The notes below the pieces were generated by a model, which was not told the origin of the DNA, did not search any database, and saw only the letters and a list, made by a program, of their open reading frames with translations. Made by a program: the position numbers and the translations under genes. A stretch of 64,000 bases of DNA from Paenibacillus sp. FSL H8-0048. GTDB taxonomy: Bacteria; Bacillota; Bacilli; Paenibacillales; Paenibacillaceae. This document shows, in pieces, positions 1-11,500 of this stretch (the stretch's first letter is position 1; the number at the start of each line of letters is the position of its first letter). The stretch spans positions 2,852,001-2,916,000 of the forward strand of contig NZ_JBBODF010000001.1 in NCBI RefSeq assembly GCF_038002825.1, written 5' to 3'.

Positions 1-715
1 GATCGTTAATCGAGCTGTACATACCGGCAGCAGCATGCTCTGCATAATACCTTTTCGGCATAACGAATCCATATGCGCCGAATGCTTGCGATATTCTGGG
101 CTCTACCCGTTCGGTAATGAGAAATGTGCTCTCCTGCATTCCTAAGGGTTCAAAAACGTTCTTCTTCATATAATTATCAAACTTCATTCCTGTTACTTCC
201 TCAATAACATGCTGCACTAAGCTATATCCGCCACCAGAATATTTAAAGCCCTGTTGAGGCTCATAAATAACTTTAAGTCCATTCTCCCGTTCAAAAGTCC
301 GTGTACGCAGCAAATCAGTATTCACCTGAACCTCCGGATAACCGAGGTAACCGGAGATATTCATCCCGCCCGTATGGCTCAAGAGTGACTGAAGGGTGAT
401 TTTACTGTGATCAAAGCTGGATGAGGGCAGCTTCCATTTATGCAAATAAGTATCGACCGGAGCCTCCAAATCCAGAATTTTTTCTTCAACCAATTTCATA
501 ACTCCCCAGGCCGTCAAGGTTTTCGAGATGGAACCCAACTGAAACACAGAATTCACTCCGGTTGCCATACGCCTTTGATGATCTGTGAAGCCATATCCCT
601 CTAAATGCACCCTTTTGCCATTGTGCCAAAGAGCGAGTGCCACACCAGGAATTTTATTCTTTTTCATTAGTACTGCAATACTTTCCTTCAGAGCTTCTTT
701 ATTAGCCGCCTTCAT
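1..715 (-). CDS. Serine hydrolase, beta-lactamase/S12 family (partial, 3' end outside window)
   Basis: About 238 N-terminal residues are visible; the gene runs off the window start. The S-x-x-K motif of penicillin-recognising serine hydrolases is seen as GSISKT (Ser62, Lys65). A YSGGGY motif supplies the likely catalytic Tyr159, and the SHTGG segment around residue 113 is typical of the family. The ATG at 715 lies one base after the stop of the ABC transporter gene and has GGAGAG about ten bases upstream, so it is translationally coupled to the exporter. No signal peptide is visible at the N-terminus, unlike colibactin ClbP; whether C-terminal membrane helices exist cannot be seen. Family members include esterases, D-aminopeptidases and the prodrug peptidases ClbP and XcnG. 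Because the cluster encodes a C-A(Asn)-PCP-E module, a role in removing an N-acyl-D-Asn leader or in self-resistance is plausible but inferred. Confidence 0.85.
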   Translation of the reverse strand, partial: MKAANKEALKESIAVLMKKNKIPGVALALWHNGKRVHLEGYGFTDHQRRMATGVNSVFQLGSISKTLTAWGVMKLVEEKILDLEAPVDTYLHKWKLPSSSFDHSKITLQSLLSHTGGMNISGYLGYPEVQVNTDLLRTRTFERENGLKVIYEPQQGFKYSGGGYSLVQHVIEEVTGMKFDNYMKKNVFEPLGMQESTFLITERVEPRISQAFGAYGFVMPKRYYAEHAAAGMYSSIND

Positions 716-716
716 C

Positions 717-2402
717 CTATAATCTCTCCAGTTTGCCTTGCCTTAATGTGAAAACATGTGAGAATCCGGTATATGCTGTAGGACGATGTGAAATCATCAG
801 TACAGTTTGCTTGCCCATCAACTTGTTCAGCGATTGGATAATTCGTTTCTCCGTCTCGAAATCCAGCGCCGAGGTAGCTTCATCCAATAGCAGTACAGGC
901 GCCTTTTTAATGAAGGCTCTGGCGAGAGCAATCCGCTGCCTTTGCCCTCCGGATAAGTTAGTGCTGTTTTCACTGATTATCGTGCTGTATCCTTCCGGCA
1001 GCTCCATAATGAACTCATGAGCACACGCGCTTTCAGCGGCAGCGGCGATTTCTTCATCACTGGCCTCTGGTTTGCCGAATCGGATATTCTCTGCAATACT
1101 CCCTTCAAACAAAAAGCTGTTCTGCGGTACATATGCGATATTGCTTCTCCAGAGCTCTAAATCGGACTGCGCTAGCCGTTGTCCTGCGACAGAAATATCA
1201 CCCTTCAATGGTTCATAGAAACCCATCAGCAATTTTATTACAGTACTCTTGCCCTCTCCACTGGGTCCAATCAATGCGGCAAGCTCTCCTTGCTCAACAG
1301 ACAGACTCGCTTGATCCAGCACTTTGTTACCGTTTCTGTGTGTGAAGACTACATCATCCAGTTTTATGCCTCTTTTTTCATTCACCGTCTGGTGAAGACT
1401 GCCGGTTCCATCCGCTACTTCAGTGCCACTCTTCTCCGTGCGCTCTTCCATTAATTCCAGCACCCGGTCTACTGCCGGTTCAGATGCCTTAAAATCCATC
1501 ATAAATCTGCCGATATTATTCAGCATAAAGTTGACTCCGTAAAGCAGTTGTCCAATAGCCAGCAGTTCTCCAAGCTGTGATTTCCCATCCAATAGAAGTA
1601 AGCAGCCGATAACTATAAGAGAGACTTGGACAATCCAGCTAAATATATAATTTGTGCTGTCCAACAACGCATATCTGAAATTATTATCCAGAGCTGCACT
1701 AGTAGCCATCCGGTTATTCTCCGAGTATTCCCGGACCATCCATTTTTTCATCTGGTACATTTTTATGGTGCTGGCTCCATTGATTGTATCGGTCATTTTC
1801 TCCGTCATATTCCCCATATGCTGCTGCAATCGGCTTGCCGTTGCATGAACCCCTTGCGACATCCGGCTGTTCAACCACGATAATATGACTCCAAAAAAGG
1901 AAAAGACCAGGGCATATCGCCAGTTCAGAATCAGCATGACGGTTAAAGATCCCAAGCCGAACACAAGGGCATAGATCAAAGAATATAGACTGCTGGTAAA
2001 TACTCTGTGGATCACCCCAACATCGTTGATAACTCGGGAAAGTACCTCTCCACTATGCTTATTCTTTAAGGTATCTTCGGGAAAATGAAGAACTTTTTGA
2101 AACAATGACATTTTTATATGTCCAATTGATTGATGAACAACCCGGTTATACAGAAAATGTGCACTGAACATAACCAGTGCGCACAAAAACGTCTGCAGAA
2201 ACGCTATCCACAGCGCCTGTACTAGCGAATCTCTGCTGTTATTCACTGCGGCGTTTACTACATTCCGGATGACTAAGCCAACAGCAATGTATAATCCCGC
2301 TTCGCCGGCGCTTTTAAATATGATGGATACCGCGTATAAAAATTTATCTTTATGAATTAGGGCAAACAACTTAAGCCATAAATTGGATTTCTGCATACTC
2401 AA
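717..2402 (-). CDS. ABC exporter half-transporter (TMD-NBD), subunit 2
   Basis: A 561-residue membrane/ATPase fusion. The N-terminal half (about 20-310) is an ABC exporter transmembrane domain with several hydrophobic helices. The C-terminal nucleotide-binding domain has Walker A GPSGEGKST (around 378), signature LSGGQRQR (around 481), Walker B LLLDEATSALD (around 505) and the H-loop ISHRP. All catalytic elements look consensus. The start is TTG at 2402, overlapping the stop of the preceding ABC gene as TTGA. It is favoured over the ATG at 2396 because GGAGG (2410-2414) lies seven bases before TTG but thirteen before ATG. With the adjacent half-transporter it probably forms a heterodimer that exports the cluster product or an acylated precursor. 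Substrate is inferred from context only. Confidence 0.93.
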   Translation of the reverse strand: MSMQKSNLWLKLFALIHKDKFLYAVSIIFKSAGEAGLYIAVGLVIRNVVNAAVNNSRDSLVQALWIAFLQTFLCALVMFSAHFLYNRVVHQSIGHIKMSLFQKVLHFPEDTLKNKHSGEVLSRVINDVGVIHRVFTSSLYSLIYALVFGLGSLTVMLILNWRYALVFSFFGVILSWLNSRMSQGVHATASRLQQHMGNMTEKMTDTINGASTIKMYQMKKWMVREYSENNRMATSAALDNNFRYALLDSTNYIFSWIVQVSLIVIGCLLLLDGKSQLGELLAIGQLLYGVNFMLNNIGRFMMDFKASEPAVDRVLELMEERTEKSGTEVADGTGSLHQTVNEKRGIKLDDVVFTHRNGNKVLDQASLSVEQGELAALIGPSGEGKSTVIKLLMGFYEPLKGDISVAGQRLAQSDLELWRSNIAYVPQNSFLFEGSIAENIRFGKPEASDEEIAAAAESACAHEFIMELPEGYSTIISENSTNLSGGQRQRIALARAFIKKAPVLLLDEATSALDFETEKRIIQSLNKLMGKQTVLMISHRPTAYTGFSHVFTLRQGKLERL

Positions 2403-4147
2403 TGGGCAACCTCCTCATTGGAGAATAGGTCGGCCTCATACTCCCCTCCCTTTTGAGACTGGTGGATGTACAATTGATAGTAAAGACCGCCAGAATTCAT
2501 TAATTCTGCGTGTGTCCCTCTTTGAACGATCCGCCCCTTTTCCATCACAAGAATGAGGTTCGCATCTTTGGCTGAAGCTAATCTGTGGGTCACTCCAATA
2601 GTACAACGGTTGTTTCTGTTCCAGGCTCCCTGCTTCTCAATAAAACTGGCTTCTGAAGCTGCATCAAGCGCAGATGTGGCTTCATCCAAAAGCAGGATCG
2701 GAGCATCTTTATAGAGCGCCCTGGCTATAGCAACCCGCTGGCGCTGCCCGCCGGATAACAATTGGCCCCCCTCACCAGCCAAGCTATCGAATGGGATGTC
2801 CAGGCCCGCCACTTCCGAAGACTGAGTCAGCCTTTGGGGATCGGATTCCTGGAAACAACAAATATTCTCACCAATGGTTCCAGGGAATAAAAAGGAGTCC
2901 TGAGAAACAAGCGCTACACCTTTGCGCAGTGCTCTGCCTCCCAACTCCCCGAGCTCCATTTCCGAAATCATGATCCGGCCGGCCTGAGGTGTATAGAAAC
3001 CGCACAACAATTTGAGCAGTGTGCTCTTCCCGCTGCCGCTAGGTCCTACAACCGCAACCAGTTCTCCAGGCTGCACATAGAAGCTTACATCCTGAAGAAC
3101 CGGTATTCCTCCATAGGAAAAGGAAACTTCGTCAAAATGAATGGCCGGGGTCAATGTTACTGTAGTATCCGTCCCAAACTCCGGTTCAACGCTCTCCTCC
3201 AGAAGCTCAAACAAATAATTAGAGGTGTCTCTTATTTTACGGATCTCGCCCATTAAGCCTGGCAACATATTGAGTGATTCATTTAAATAATTCTGCATTT
3301 GAATGAATGCCATCAGCTCCCCTACCGAAATCTGGTCATTATATGCCAAATACCCGCCATATACCGCACAGAACATCAAAGGAACCAACCCAAGCGCAAT
3401 GCTGACTGGAATAATAGCGCTCTCAATTCTTAATGCCCGAATATTTCCGGCTATCGAAGCTTCCAGGTACCGCTTGTATTTGCCTTCCAAAAAACCAAAA
3501 ATGCTATACGCTTTTACAATCTCGCTTCCATGAATACTCTCTGCCAGCACCGAATCACTGACGGCGGCATTGTGCTGAGCCGAAACAATATGCTTACCTA
3601 TGGAATTGCTCAATCGTTTACTGACTAAGAATGCAAACGGGAAGATTATCAAGCTGACCAGCAGCAATCTCCAACTGATGAACGCCAGTATGAAGCAGCA
3701 TACGATTGCTCTAGTGAATTGATGAACATATGTCGGAAGCCGGTCCTTTAAAAAGTAGTGAAGTGTTTCTCCTGCTTGCATGATCCGGGATATCATTTCA
3801 CCCGTTTTTTGTTTCTCCAAATAAGTTACCGGCAAATCAGGAATTTTCCCAACGATTTCGTTTCGAATTACTTGCGTAATGTAGGCAGCAAATTTGCCTG
3901 AACTGTTAATACTAAGAATATTAGTCAGAAAACCAACAATTACAGTAACAACCGTAATAATAATATAAATGATCAAGCTCCGATACTGGCTCTCCATCGC
4001 ATAGTCTATTAAATTCCTCATATATAGAGCTAGTGAAATGTCGATCCAGACAAACAGTAGCGCGCAAAAAATGCTGATGGCCGCCAGCCGCCGATATTCC
4101 TTCAAGTATGGCAGCAGCCGGCGGTAGAACAATTTCCATTCACCCAT
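2399..4147 (-). CDS. ABC exporter half-transporter (TMD-NBD), subunit 1
   Basis: A 582-residue half-size ABC exporter: transmembrane domain (about 15-300), then an ATPase domain with Walker A GPSGSGKST (about 366), signature LLSGGQRQRV (about 462), Walker B LLLDEATSALD (about 484) and H-loop THRLAS. The open frame extends upstream to about 4300, but that stretch overlaps the end of the AT gene and has no ribosome site. The ATG at 4147 (protein begins MGEWKLF) follows AAAGGA by six bases and lies 37 bases after the AT stop, so I chose it. It overlaps the second ABC gene by four bases, indicating coupled synthesis and likely heterodimer formation. Export of the peptide-polyketide is inferred from position at the end of the operon. 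Confidence 0.93.
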   Translation of the reverse strand: MGEWKLFYRRLLPYLKEYRRLAAISIFCALLFVWIDISLALYMRNLIDYAMESQYRSLIIYIIITVVTVIVGFLTNILSINSSGKFAAYITQVIRNEIVGKIPDLPVTYLEKQKTGEMISRIMQAGETLHYFLKDRLPTYVHQFTRAIVCCFILAFISWRLLLVSLIIFPFAFLVSKRLSNSIGKHIVSAQHNAAVSDSVLAESIHGSEIVKAYSIFGFLEGKYKRYLEASIAGNIRALRIESAIIPVSIALGLVPLMFCAVYGGYLAYNDQISVGELMAFIQMQNYLNESLNMLPGLMGEIRKIRDTSNYLFELLEESVEPEFGTDTTVTLTPAIHFDEVSFSYGGIPVLQDVSFYVQPGELVAVVGPSGSGKSTLLKLLCGFYTPQAGRIMISEMELGELGGRALRKGVALVSQDSFLFPGTIGENICCFQESDPQRLTQSSEVAGLDIPFDSLAGEGGQLLSGGQRQRVAIARALYKDAPILLLDEATSALDAASEASFIEKQGAWNRNNRCTIGVTHRLASAKDANLILVMEKGRIVQRGTHAELMNSGGLYYQLYIHQSQKGGEYEADLFSNEEVAH

Positions 4148-4184
4148 GTCTTGTCCTTTCATATTCGTAATGACTCGTAATGGG

Positions 4185-5480
4185 TTAATCATGCGTTGAT
4201 ATGTTGCACAACTCAGGATTAGCCAAAACATGAAACTGCGGATAAACCCTGCTGATTTGTGTTTCTTGAAGCAATTGCTCAAACCGTTCCTTCTGTTCAT
4301 CTGCAGGCGTCAGTTTGGTTTCAAACACACTTCGCAGCATGTCTATGGCCTCCTGAACCTTATCGGCACCGGCCGGTTTACCTTCTTTGGTTAATTGCGC
4401 TTCCATTTCCTTAATCCGGCGGTATGGCTCCAGCACTCCTTTTTCATACGCTTCATGATCCCAATTACGATTGCGGGTGCATACGGCGATTGCCAGGCAC
4501 CGGCTAATCAGCTTTCGTGTAGTATCCTCTGCGCTTTGATACTTCGATACATTCAAAGCCTTCCATTCCTGCAAATCTTCTTCACTGTCAAAGGAAAATG
4601 TCCGGATAGAGGGGAAATCTTTAAAAAGGTTTTTCAAAACTTTTCTTGGGCCCAGCTCCACGGCCGTCTCCATTCCCTTTGAAGCGAGAAATTGCATGGT
4701 TTCGCTCCAACGAACGGGTTCAATGATTTGTCTCGACAGAAAAGCAGGTATGCTTTCTTTGTTCAAATAAGGCCGGGCATGTACATTGGAAACGACGGGA
4801 ATAGTCAACGGGTTGAAGTCCACCTTATCCAGCGCAGCTTTAAATTTTAACGAAGCCTCCTCCATAAGTGGACTATGGAAAGGGGCACTGACCGTTAACC
4901 GGAGCGTCCTGGCTCCTGAAGCCTGCAGTTGTTCCTCCGCCCGCGACACCGCAGACTCATGCCCTGAGATCACCCACTGGGATTTCGAATTATAATTGGA
5001 GACTGCCACCTGAGCCGTTTCATCCGAGCATGCTCTGCAAACATGCTCAACCAGCTCCTTATCCGTCCCAGATACTGCAGACATTGCACCAGCGATGCCA
5101 ATGCTGGCCTCGCTCATAAGCTGCCCTCTGACACGGACCAGCTGAACAGCATCTGCGAATGATATTGCCCCGCTAACCACAAGTGAAGTAAACTCTCCGA
5201 GACTGTGACCTGCCAAATAATGAGGCTGAGGACCTCCTTCTTCCCGGTATATACGGTACGCGGCAATGCTTGCGGCCAGAATTGCCGGCTGGGCATTTTC
5301 TGTCTGCATCAATTCCTTTTCATCGCCTTCAAAACACAAGCGGGAAAGGGGGAGCCCCAAGACACTGTCACATTCCTTGAATGTTTTGGCGGCAACTGCA
5401 TAACTGTCAAACCATTTTTTCCCCATCCCTATATATTGCGCCCCTTGTCCTGGAAAAAGCAGTGCAATTTTCATTACCAT
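4185..5480 (-). CDS. Discrete trans-acting acyltransferase (AT 3), FabD-like
   Basis: A 431-residue malonyl-CoA:ACP transacylase-type enzyme that would load extender units onto the AT-less PKS modules in trans. FPGQGAQ near the N-terminus, the nucleophile elbow GHSLGEF (Ser93), an Arg in RVRGQLM (usual carboxylate-binding position) and SAPFHSPLM (catalytic His) are all present. After the AT fold there is a C-terminal extension of about 100 residues (starting RCLAIAVCTRN) shared with the other two ATs of this window. The ATG at 5480 has AAGGAGG four to five bases upstream; a second ATG two codons later is also possible. It sits between the last PKS gene and the exporter genes. Substrate is probably malonyl-CoA, but a special ACP-bound extender cannot be excluded. 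Confidence 0.92.
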   Translation of the reverse strand: MVMKIALLFPGQGAQYIGMGKKWFDSYAVAAKTFKECDSVLGLPLSRLCFEGDEKELMQTENAQPAILAASIAAYRIYREEGGPQPHYLAGHSLGEFTSLVVSGAISFADAVQLVRVRGQLMSEASIGIAGAMSAVSGTDKELVEHVCRACSDETAQVAVSNYNSKSQWVISGHESAVSRAEEQLQASGARTLRLTVSAPFHSPLMEEASLKFKAALDKVDFNPLTIPVVSNVHARPYLNKESIPAFLSRQIIEPVRWSETMQFLASKGMETAVELGPRKVLKNLFKDFPSIRTFSFDSEEDLQEWKALNVSKYQSAEDTTRKLISRCLAIAVCTRNRNWDHEAYEKGVLEPYRRIKEMEAQLTKEGKPAGADKVQEAIDMLRSVFETKLTPADEQKERFEQLLQETQISRVYPQFHVLANPELCNISTHD

Positions 5481-5510
5481 ATTTCCTCCTTAAAATAGGC
5501 GCCTTAATCA

Positions 5511-8500
5511 TCACCATTCAAACTCTACACTGATCTCATTCTCCACTTTTTCACAGCCTGAAATATGATCCATCCGGCTAAGCCCTGTCAATTGACCGAT
5601 TGTAGTTCCGCAAGCTGCCGAAACCTTCTTCAATACACTAATATACTCAGCGCCCAGCAACTCAGCATCTCCATCTTCAAACTTCGCAGGATTGTACAGG
5701 AAACTGCATCTCCAGCCATCAATGACTTGAACTACATGCAGGAGAAGGTCAAAACGCATGCTCCGGTGATCATTATCCATAAGTGCAAGCTGAATTTCAT
5801 CGTGCTGGAATCTGCCTTTCTCCTCTTCATAGACTTCATAGACAATCACCGTGTTGAATAGCGGGTCCCTCCGGGAAGATGGAGTCTCAGCCAATTCATC
5901 CATTACCAGTTGAAGCGGATACTCTTGATGATCTAACGAGCTCCCTACTTTTTGCCGGACCCTGTCAACAAATTCATTGAAATTCAATTCCGGAGACAAA
6001 TAATTACGGATGCCGATCATATTGGTAAACATACCGATCAAAGACTGTACATCTTCCACTGGTCTGCCTAGTACGGGATATCCTATTGTAATATCATCCG
6101 TCTGGCAAATCTTAGCAAGCACAATATTCAAAATAGCCACTGCAAGAATAAACGATGTGGCATTCGTGTCAGATGCTGCTGTCCGAATCAGTGTAGAGCT
6201 AACTTCAAATTTTTTGCTGGCGTATACCGAGGCTACCGCACTCCCCTCTTCATTTTCCCATCGCTTAAACGGGAAGACCATTGGGGCAGATCTGGATTGA
6301 TATTCTTTCAGCCAATATGCGCGCTGCTTCCTGAATTCCTCACTGTGCAAATATTCCTCATTGAACCATACCGTATAATCCGAAAACTGGACTTGCAGCG
6401 GAGGAAGACTGGCACCGCCGTAGAGTTGTCTAATTTCTGCCGCCATAATCTCCATTGATTTGCCGTCCACATTAATGTGATGCACATCAAATAACAGTAT
6501 TTGTTCTTCTTCCCCCTCCACTTCCAAAAGGCAGGCTCTCAGAAGAGGTGCTTGCTTCAAATCAAAGGGCTGGATGAACTCATTTACGGCGGCGTGGATC
6601 TGAGACTTGCCTATAGTTTTGGAGTCCAGCTTAAATACAACATCTTCGTGCACCAGCTGTACAATTTCCCCTTCCCTAATATCAAAGGAGGTACGGAGGG
6701 AACCATGTCTACGGATCAGGCTTTGAAATGCGCTCTCCAGCCTCGAACTGTCCAGCCTTCCTATAACCCGATAGGAATGAGTTTCGTTGTACAGGGTTTT
6801 ATTTTCAGAAATGACCTGGTGAATATATACATTCAATTGAGAAGGAGTAAGCGGATAAGCACTCCTCTTCGAAGAACCGATTCTCCGGTTGTCCTTCTCC
6901 TGAATACAGCTTTGCTCTTCTATCAATAACGCCTGTTTCATGAATTCCGGCTCTTCAAACAGCAGTGAGGCTGGTAAATGACATCCAAACTCCTTGTTGA
7001 TTTTCGAGGAAAGCACCATGATTGAAAGAGAATCACCGCCAAGATCAAAAAAATGACCTGAAGTATTTATCTTCTCAATCCCCAAAATATCATTCCAGAT
7101 TTTGGCCAGGCGTGCTCTGGTATTACCAGCTTCTTTATCAGGCAGTTCTGCGGGCTGCAGGTTAGCTGAAGAATTCTCTTCTTTCAAAGTCAGCCATGGC
7201 AGAGACATCATTCTGTTTACTTCAAACCAGCATCTCGTATTTGCGAATGGATAGACAGGCCACTTTATTTTGGCCGGCGGGTCTGCTTCGTACCACTGAC
7301 TCCATTCGATCCTTCCCCCATCAACATAGTATTCCCCGAAACGCATCAGCAGTTCTCTGTCATCCCCCGGGTGTGGACACTCTGGAACTTGCTTCAATTG
7401 CTCGCGGCTAAGTTCACCCCGATAAAAGATTCCCTCTTCCGGCCTATGGAATGCCCCTCTTATCAAGAACTGTTCAAGGATACGGATCAATTCTCCAATG
7501 CTGGAGACGACCATAGCGGCCCGGTGGCTATAATGTCCTCTTCCGGAATTCAAAGTATACGAAATCTGCCTCAGATCGACGGAAGAACCATAACGCAGCT
7601 CGTACACACAATCCTTCACAAGTGCCGTAAACGCCTCCGCACTCGCCGCCGAAATTGTACAGAGTTCCAGTTGGCCGGCCGGTTTGAGCACTGTAGAATT
7701 CTGAACCGGAGCTTCCTCCAGTACAAGGTGACAGTTCGTACCAGAAAGCCCGAACGAGCTGACACCGCAGCGTAATGGTGCATCGGCGATCCAAGGTATA
7801 CTCTTGTCTGCCACAAACACAGGCGAATTACCGAAGTCGATATTTTGATTCGGTTTCTGAAAGTTCAGCGTAGCGGGAATGGTTCTATGCTGCAAAGCCA
7901 TAACCGCCTTTAATAAACCTGCCGCCCCGGAGCAGTGATCGAGATGGCCGATATTGGTCTTTACCGAACCTATGGCACAGAACTGTTTTTTGTCGGTAAA
8001 TCTTTCAAATGCTTTGGTGATGGCGCTAATCTCAATCGGGTCACCAAGTCTCGTGCCTGTTCCATGGGCTTCAATGTAACTGATGGACTCCGGAGGTATC
8101 CGGGCATCCTTCCAAGCATCAACTAACAACTGCTCTTGCGCCAGAGGGTTTGGAGCTGTGATTCCCGATGAGCTTCCGTCCTGATTGACAGCCCCTCCCT
8201 TAATTACTGCATAGATACGGTCTCCATCCCTCACCGCCGTTGATAACGGTTTCAGGACAAAGGCTGCACTGCCCTCACCCCATACTGTTCCGTCCGAAGC
8301 ATCATCGAACGTCCGGGTCTTATAGTCTGACGATTCAATCCCAACCCCGCTGATATCTGCTACCGGAAGCGGTATTATTTTGACGCTGCCCGCTATAGCC
8401 TGTTCACATTCTCCATTGCGGAGACTTAAGCATGCCCTATGGATGGCAACCAGTGAAGAGGAGCAGGCTGTATCAATGACCATACTGGGCCCCTTTAAAT

Positions 8501-11500
8501 CCAACAAATAGGCGATACGGCTGGCAATAATGGATGTTACATTCCCCGCCAAAGCCAGTGGGGCAGATTCCGGTTCCAGCAACGAAACAATCTGTCCGTA
8601 GACAGGGAGACCGATATACCCTACGAAGACGCCTGTTTTGCTTCCCCGTATGCTGTCCCCCCCGTAACCGGCATCTTCTATCGCCTTCCATGCTTGCTGG
8701 AGGAATATCCGCTGATTCGGGTCCATCAGACTAGCTTCTTTGTGCGATATCCGGAAGTACCTGTGATCGAAGGCATCCACCCGATTGAGGTAGCCTCCCT
8801 CCACATAGGACTTCTCCGTACCGGTGTTTGCCGTCAGCCATTGAAACGGCGTACTATCAGAGATTCTTCCTTCCGGGAACATACGGATGCAATCCATTTG
8901 CTGATCAATATTCTCCCAGAACTCATCCGCATTCTCTGCATATGGAAATACCCCTGACAGGCCAATAATAGCAATGCTTTGTTCTCCTTTTATATCATCG
9001 GAATAAGGAATGGCTTCCTTAGTAATCTCAGCCTGTGCATAAATGTAATCGGCAAGCTTGGCTAGCGTGGGATAAGCGAAAAGATCTGCCATAGACAGAA
9101 CTCCCGGATAATGGGGAAGCAGCTTTTCGTAAACTCTTGTGATGTAAATGGAATTGCCGCCGATTTCAAAGAAATTATCATCAATATGGAATCGGGAGTA
9201 ACCAAGCACATCAGCCCAGACTTGGCCAATCTGTTCTTCAATCTGTTGTAAATGCTTTTCTTGTGTACCCATAATCTGTGTTTTAGCAGCAGCCTGTAGC
9301 GGCCTTTTCTTCTCTTGGTCCAATTGACTCCGCAGCTCTGTAGACAAGCCGATGCCTAAGCTGTCCGGTGTAAGACCGTATATGTGTCCATTCTCTCTAA
9401 TCGTCCCGATAGCCACGCGTCTGTAAGGCTGACGGAACGCTTGCCGAAAGGCCTTCACGGCTCTGGCTACCGGAAGAGCTGTGAAGATATCTCTGCTTCT
9501 GTCATGTTTATGCTGGCCGGCCATCCCGGTATTCTCCCAGGCCGACCAGTTGATGCATAAAGTAATTTGATCCGGATGCGTTCTGTGCCGGTAATCAGCA
9601 AATACATCCTGATAATGGTTCGCCGCGGTGTAATCCCCCTGACCCAATCCCCCCGATATAGTGGTAACCGAGGAAAACAGGACAAAGAAGCTTAAGGGAT
9701 CTTGACTTGTTAAAGTATGCAAATTCCTTGTTCCGCTTACTTTGGGAGCCATTACCCTCCAGAACTCTTCTGCTGACTTATTAAAAATATAGCCTCCGCC
9801 TCCGCGGCCAGCACTATGTACCACACCCTTGATGGGCCCGTGCTCTGTTCTGATCTGGTTGAGAGTTACATCAAGCGCATTGGAATCCGATATGTCGGTA
9901 GTATAAAAAAACAAATGGGAGCCCTTGCTTTCAATTTGCCTGCAAGCTTCCACTCTGCGGGCAAGCACCGAATCGGCTTGTTCCTTTCCAAATGCCGGCC
10001 AAGCCGTCCGTTCAGGAAATCCTGTGGAGCTGATAAGAGCATAAGAAGCGGGCATTTCTTCCGCCCAATCAGAGATCAATTCTAGCGCGATTCCTCCGCT
10101 TCCTCCTGCAACTACATAAATCCCTTGGGAATCCAGCTCCAACTGCTGCTGTGGACCAGAAGCAGGCTCAACCTCTTTCCAGCTTTCAACGTATTTACAA
10201 CCCTTCCGGTAAGCCACCGTATACGAATCAAAAGGACAGGCAAGCTCATGTAAAATCTGCTCCGTCGTGATATCATCATCTATGTCTATACAACGGCAGT
10301 GAAGCGGGCTTTCCAGGCGAATGGTTTTTCCTAGACCGTACAATGCCGCATTCTCGGGCAGCAGGTCCGGTTCGTCACCGGTGATCTCATAGCAATAATT
10401 TGAAATGAGGGCCACATCAATCGGGTTATTGAATCTTCGCTTCATAAAATGTTTGGTGAAATAAAAGAAATTTCCGGTTGACCTGGCTAAACGCTGCGTG
10501 TGGGCACTATCTGAGCGTTCATCGGTACAAGCCAATGCACTCATATAAATAATCCGGATAATATTTAAATGCTCCAAGCACTTGCACAACAACTGGTACG
10601 CGTCTTCATCAGTTCCAGTCTTGAATTTCAACTCACCAGTCTGTTCAAAGCCCTCCCCTGTATCTTCTATCTCAACTACCAGATACTTCAAGGATCGGAA
10701 GTGATCGATAACCGCTTGAGATTTCCCCATACGATCCTTGAAGACAAGGACTGCTCCACCGTCCATAGATGGAACATTTAAAGGACGCGCGAGCGGAATC
10801 CCTGCCTCTTTCCATATGGGAGCAAGCAGACGGATAGACTGTTCACTAGTACCCGGATCAGGAAGCCAGCATCGATGCTTCTGGAACGGATACGCTGGCA
10901 AATGAAGCTTTTGCCGTTCCTTCCCCTTATGCAAGTGATCCCAGGCAATAGTTAGCCCCTCAACATACGACTGGCATAACTGTTCAAGACAGGCAAGCTC
11001 GTTTTGATGATAATAGTCCTGTAACGGATACTCTAGACCGTTGCTTTCGTTTACAGAGGATTTATAAGGGCTGCGTTCGTTCTCATCTGTTAGTGTAATA
11101 TAAATGCCGCGGGATACATCTGCCTCCAGCCTCTCCTCCAACAGCTCCAGTTTGTCTTCCAGCTCTTTATGACTTCTGACAATAAAGGCAACGCGGTTGC
11201 TGTAATGTCCTCTTCCACAGTTAGAAATATAGCAGATAGCTCTCCAATCGGCATTTGACCGTATTGCTTCCCTCCAGCTTCTGACGGCTTCCGATAACGC
11301 AGAAGGGATACGGGCTGATAGTGTGAAAACTGCAGCTTGTCCTTGGGAAGCCAGCTCGTCTGCTTTGCCTTCGGGAGCCTCCTCCAATATTACATGGCAG
11401 TTGGTTCCGGTAATCCCAAATGAGCTTACAGCACATCTTCTGGGATAGATGTCCGGCTTCCAGTCAGCGAGTTCGGTGTTCACGTAAAGCGGCGTATCCG

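Noticed and set aside
4148..4300. Longer N-terminus for the first ABC transporter gene (start near 4300)
   Set aside because: It would overlap the AT gene by over 100 bases, has no ribosome site, and the extra residues are unlike exporter N-termini.
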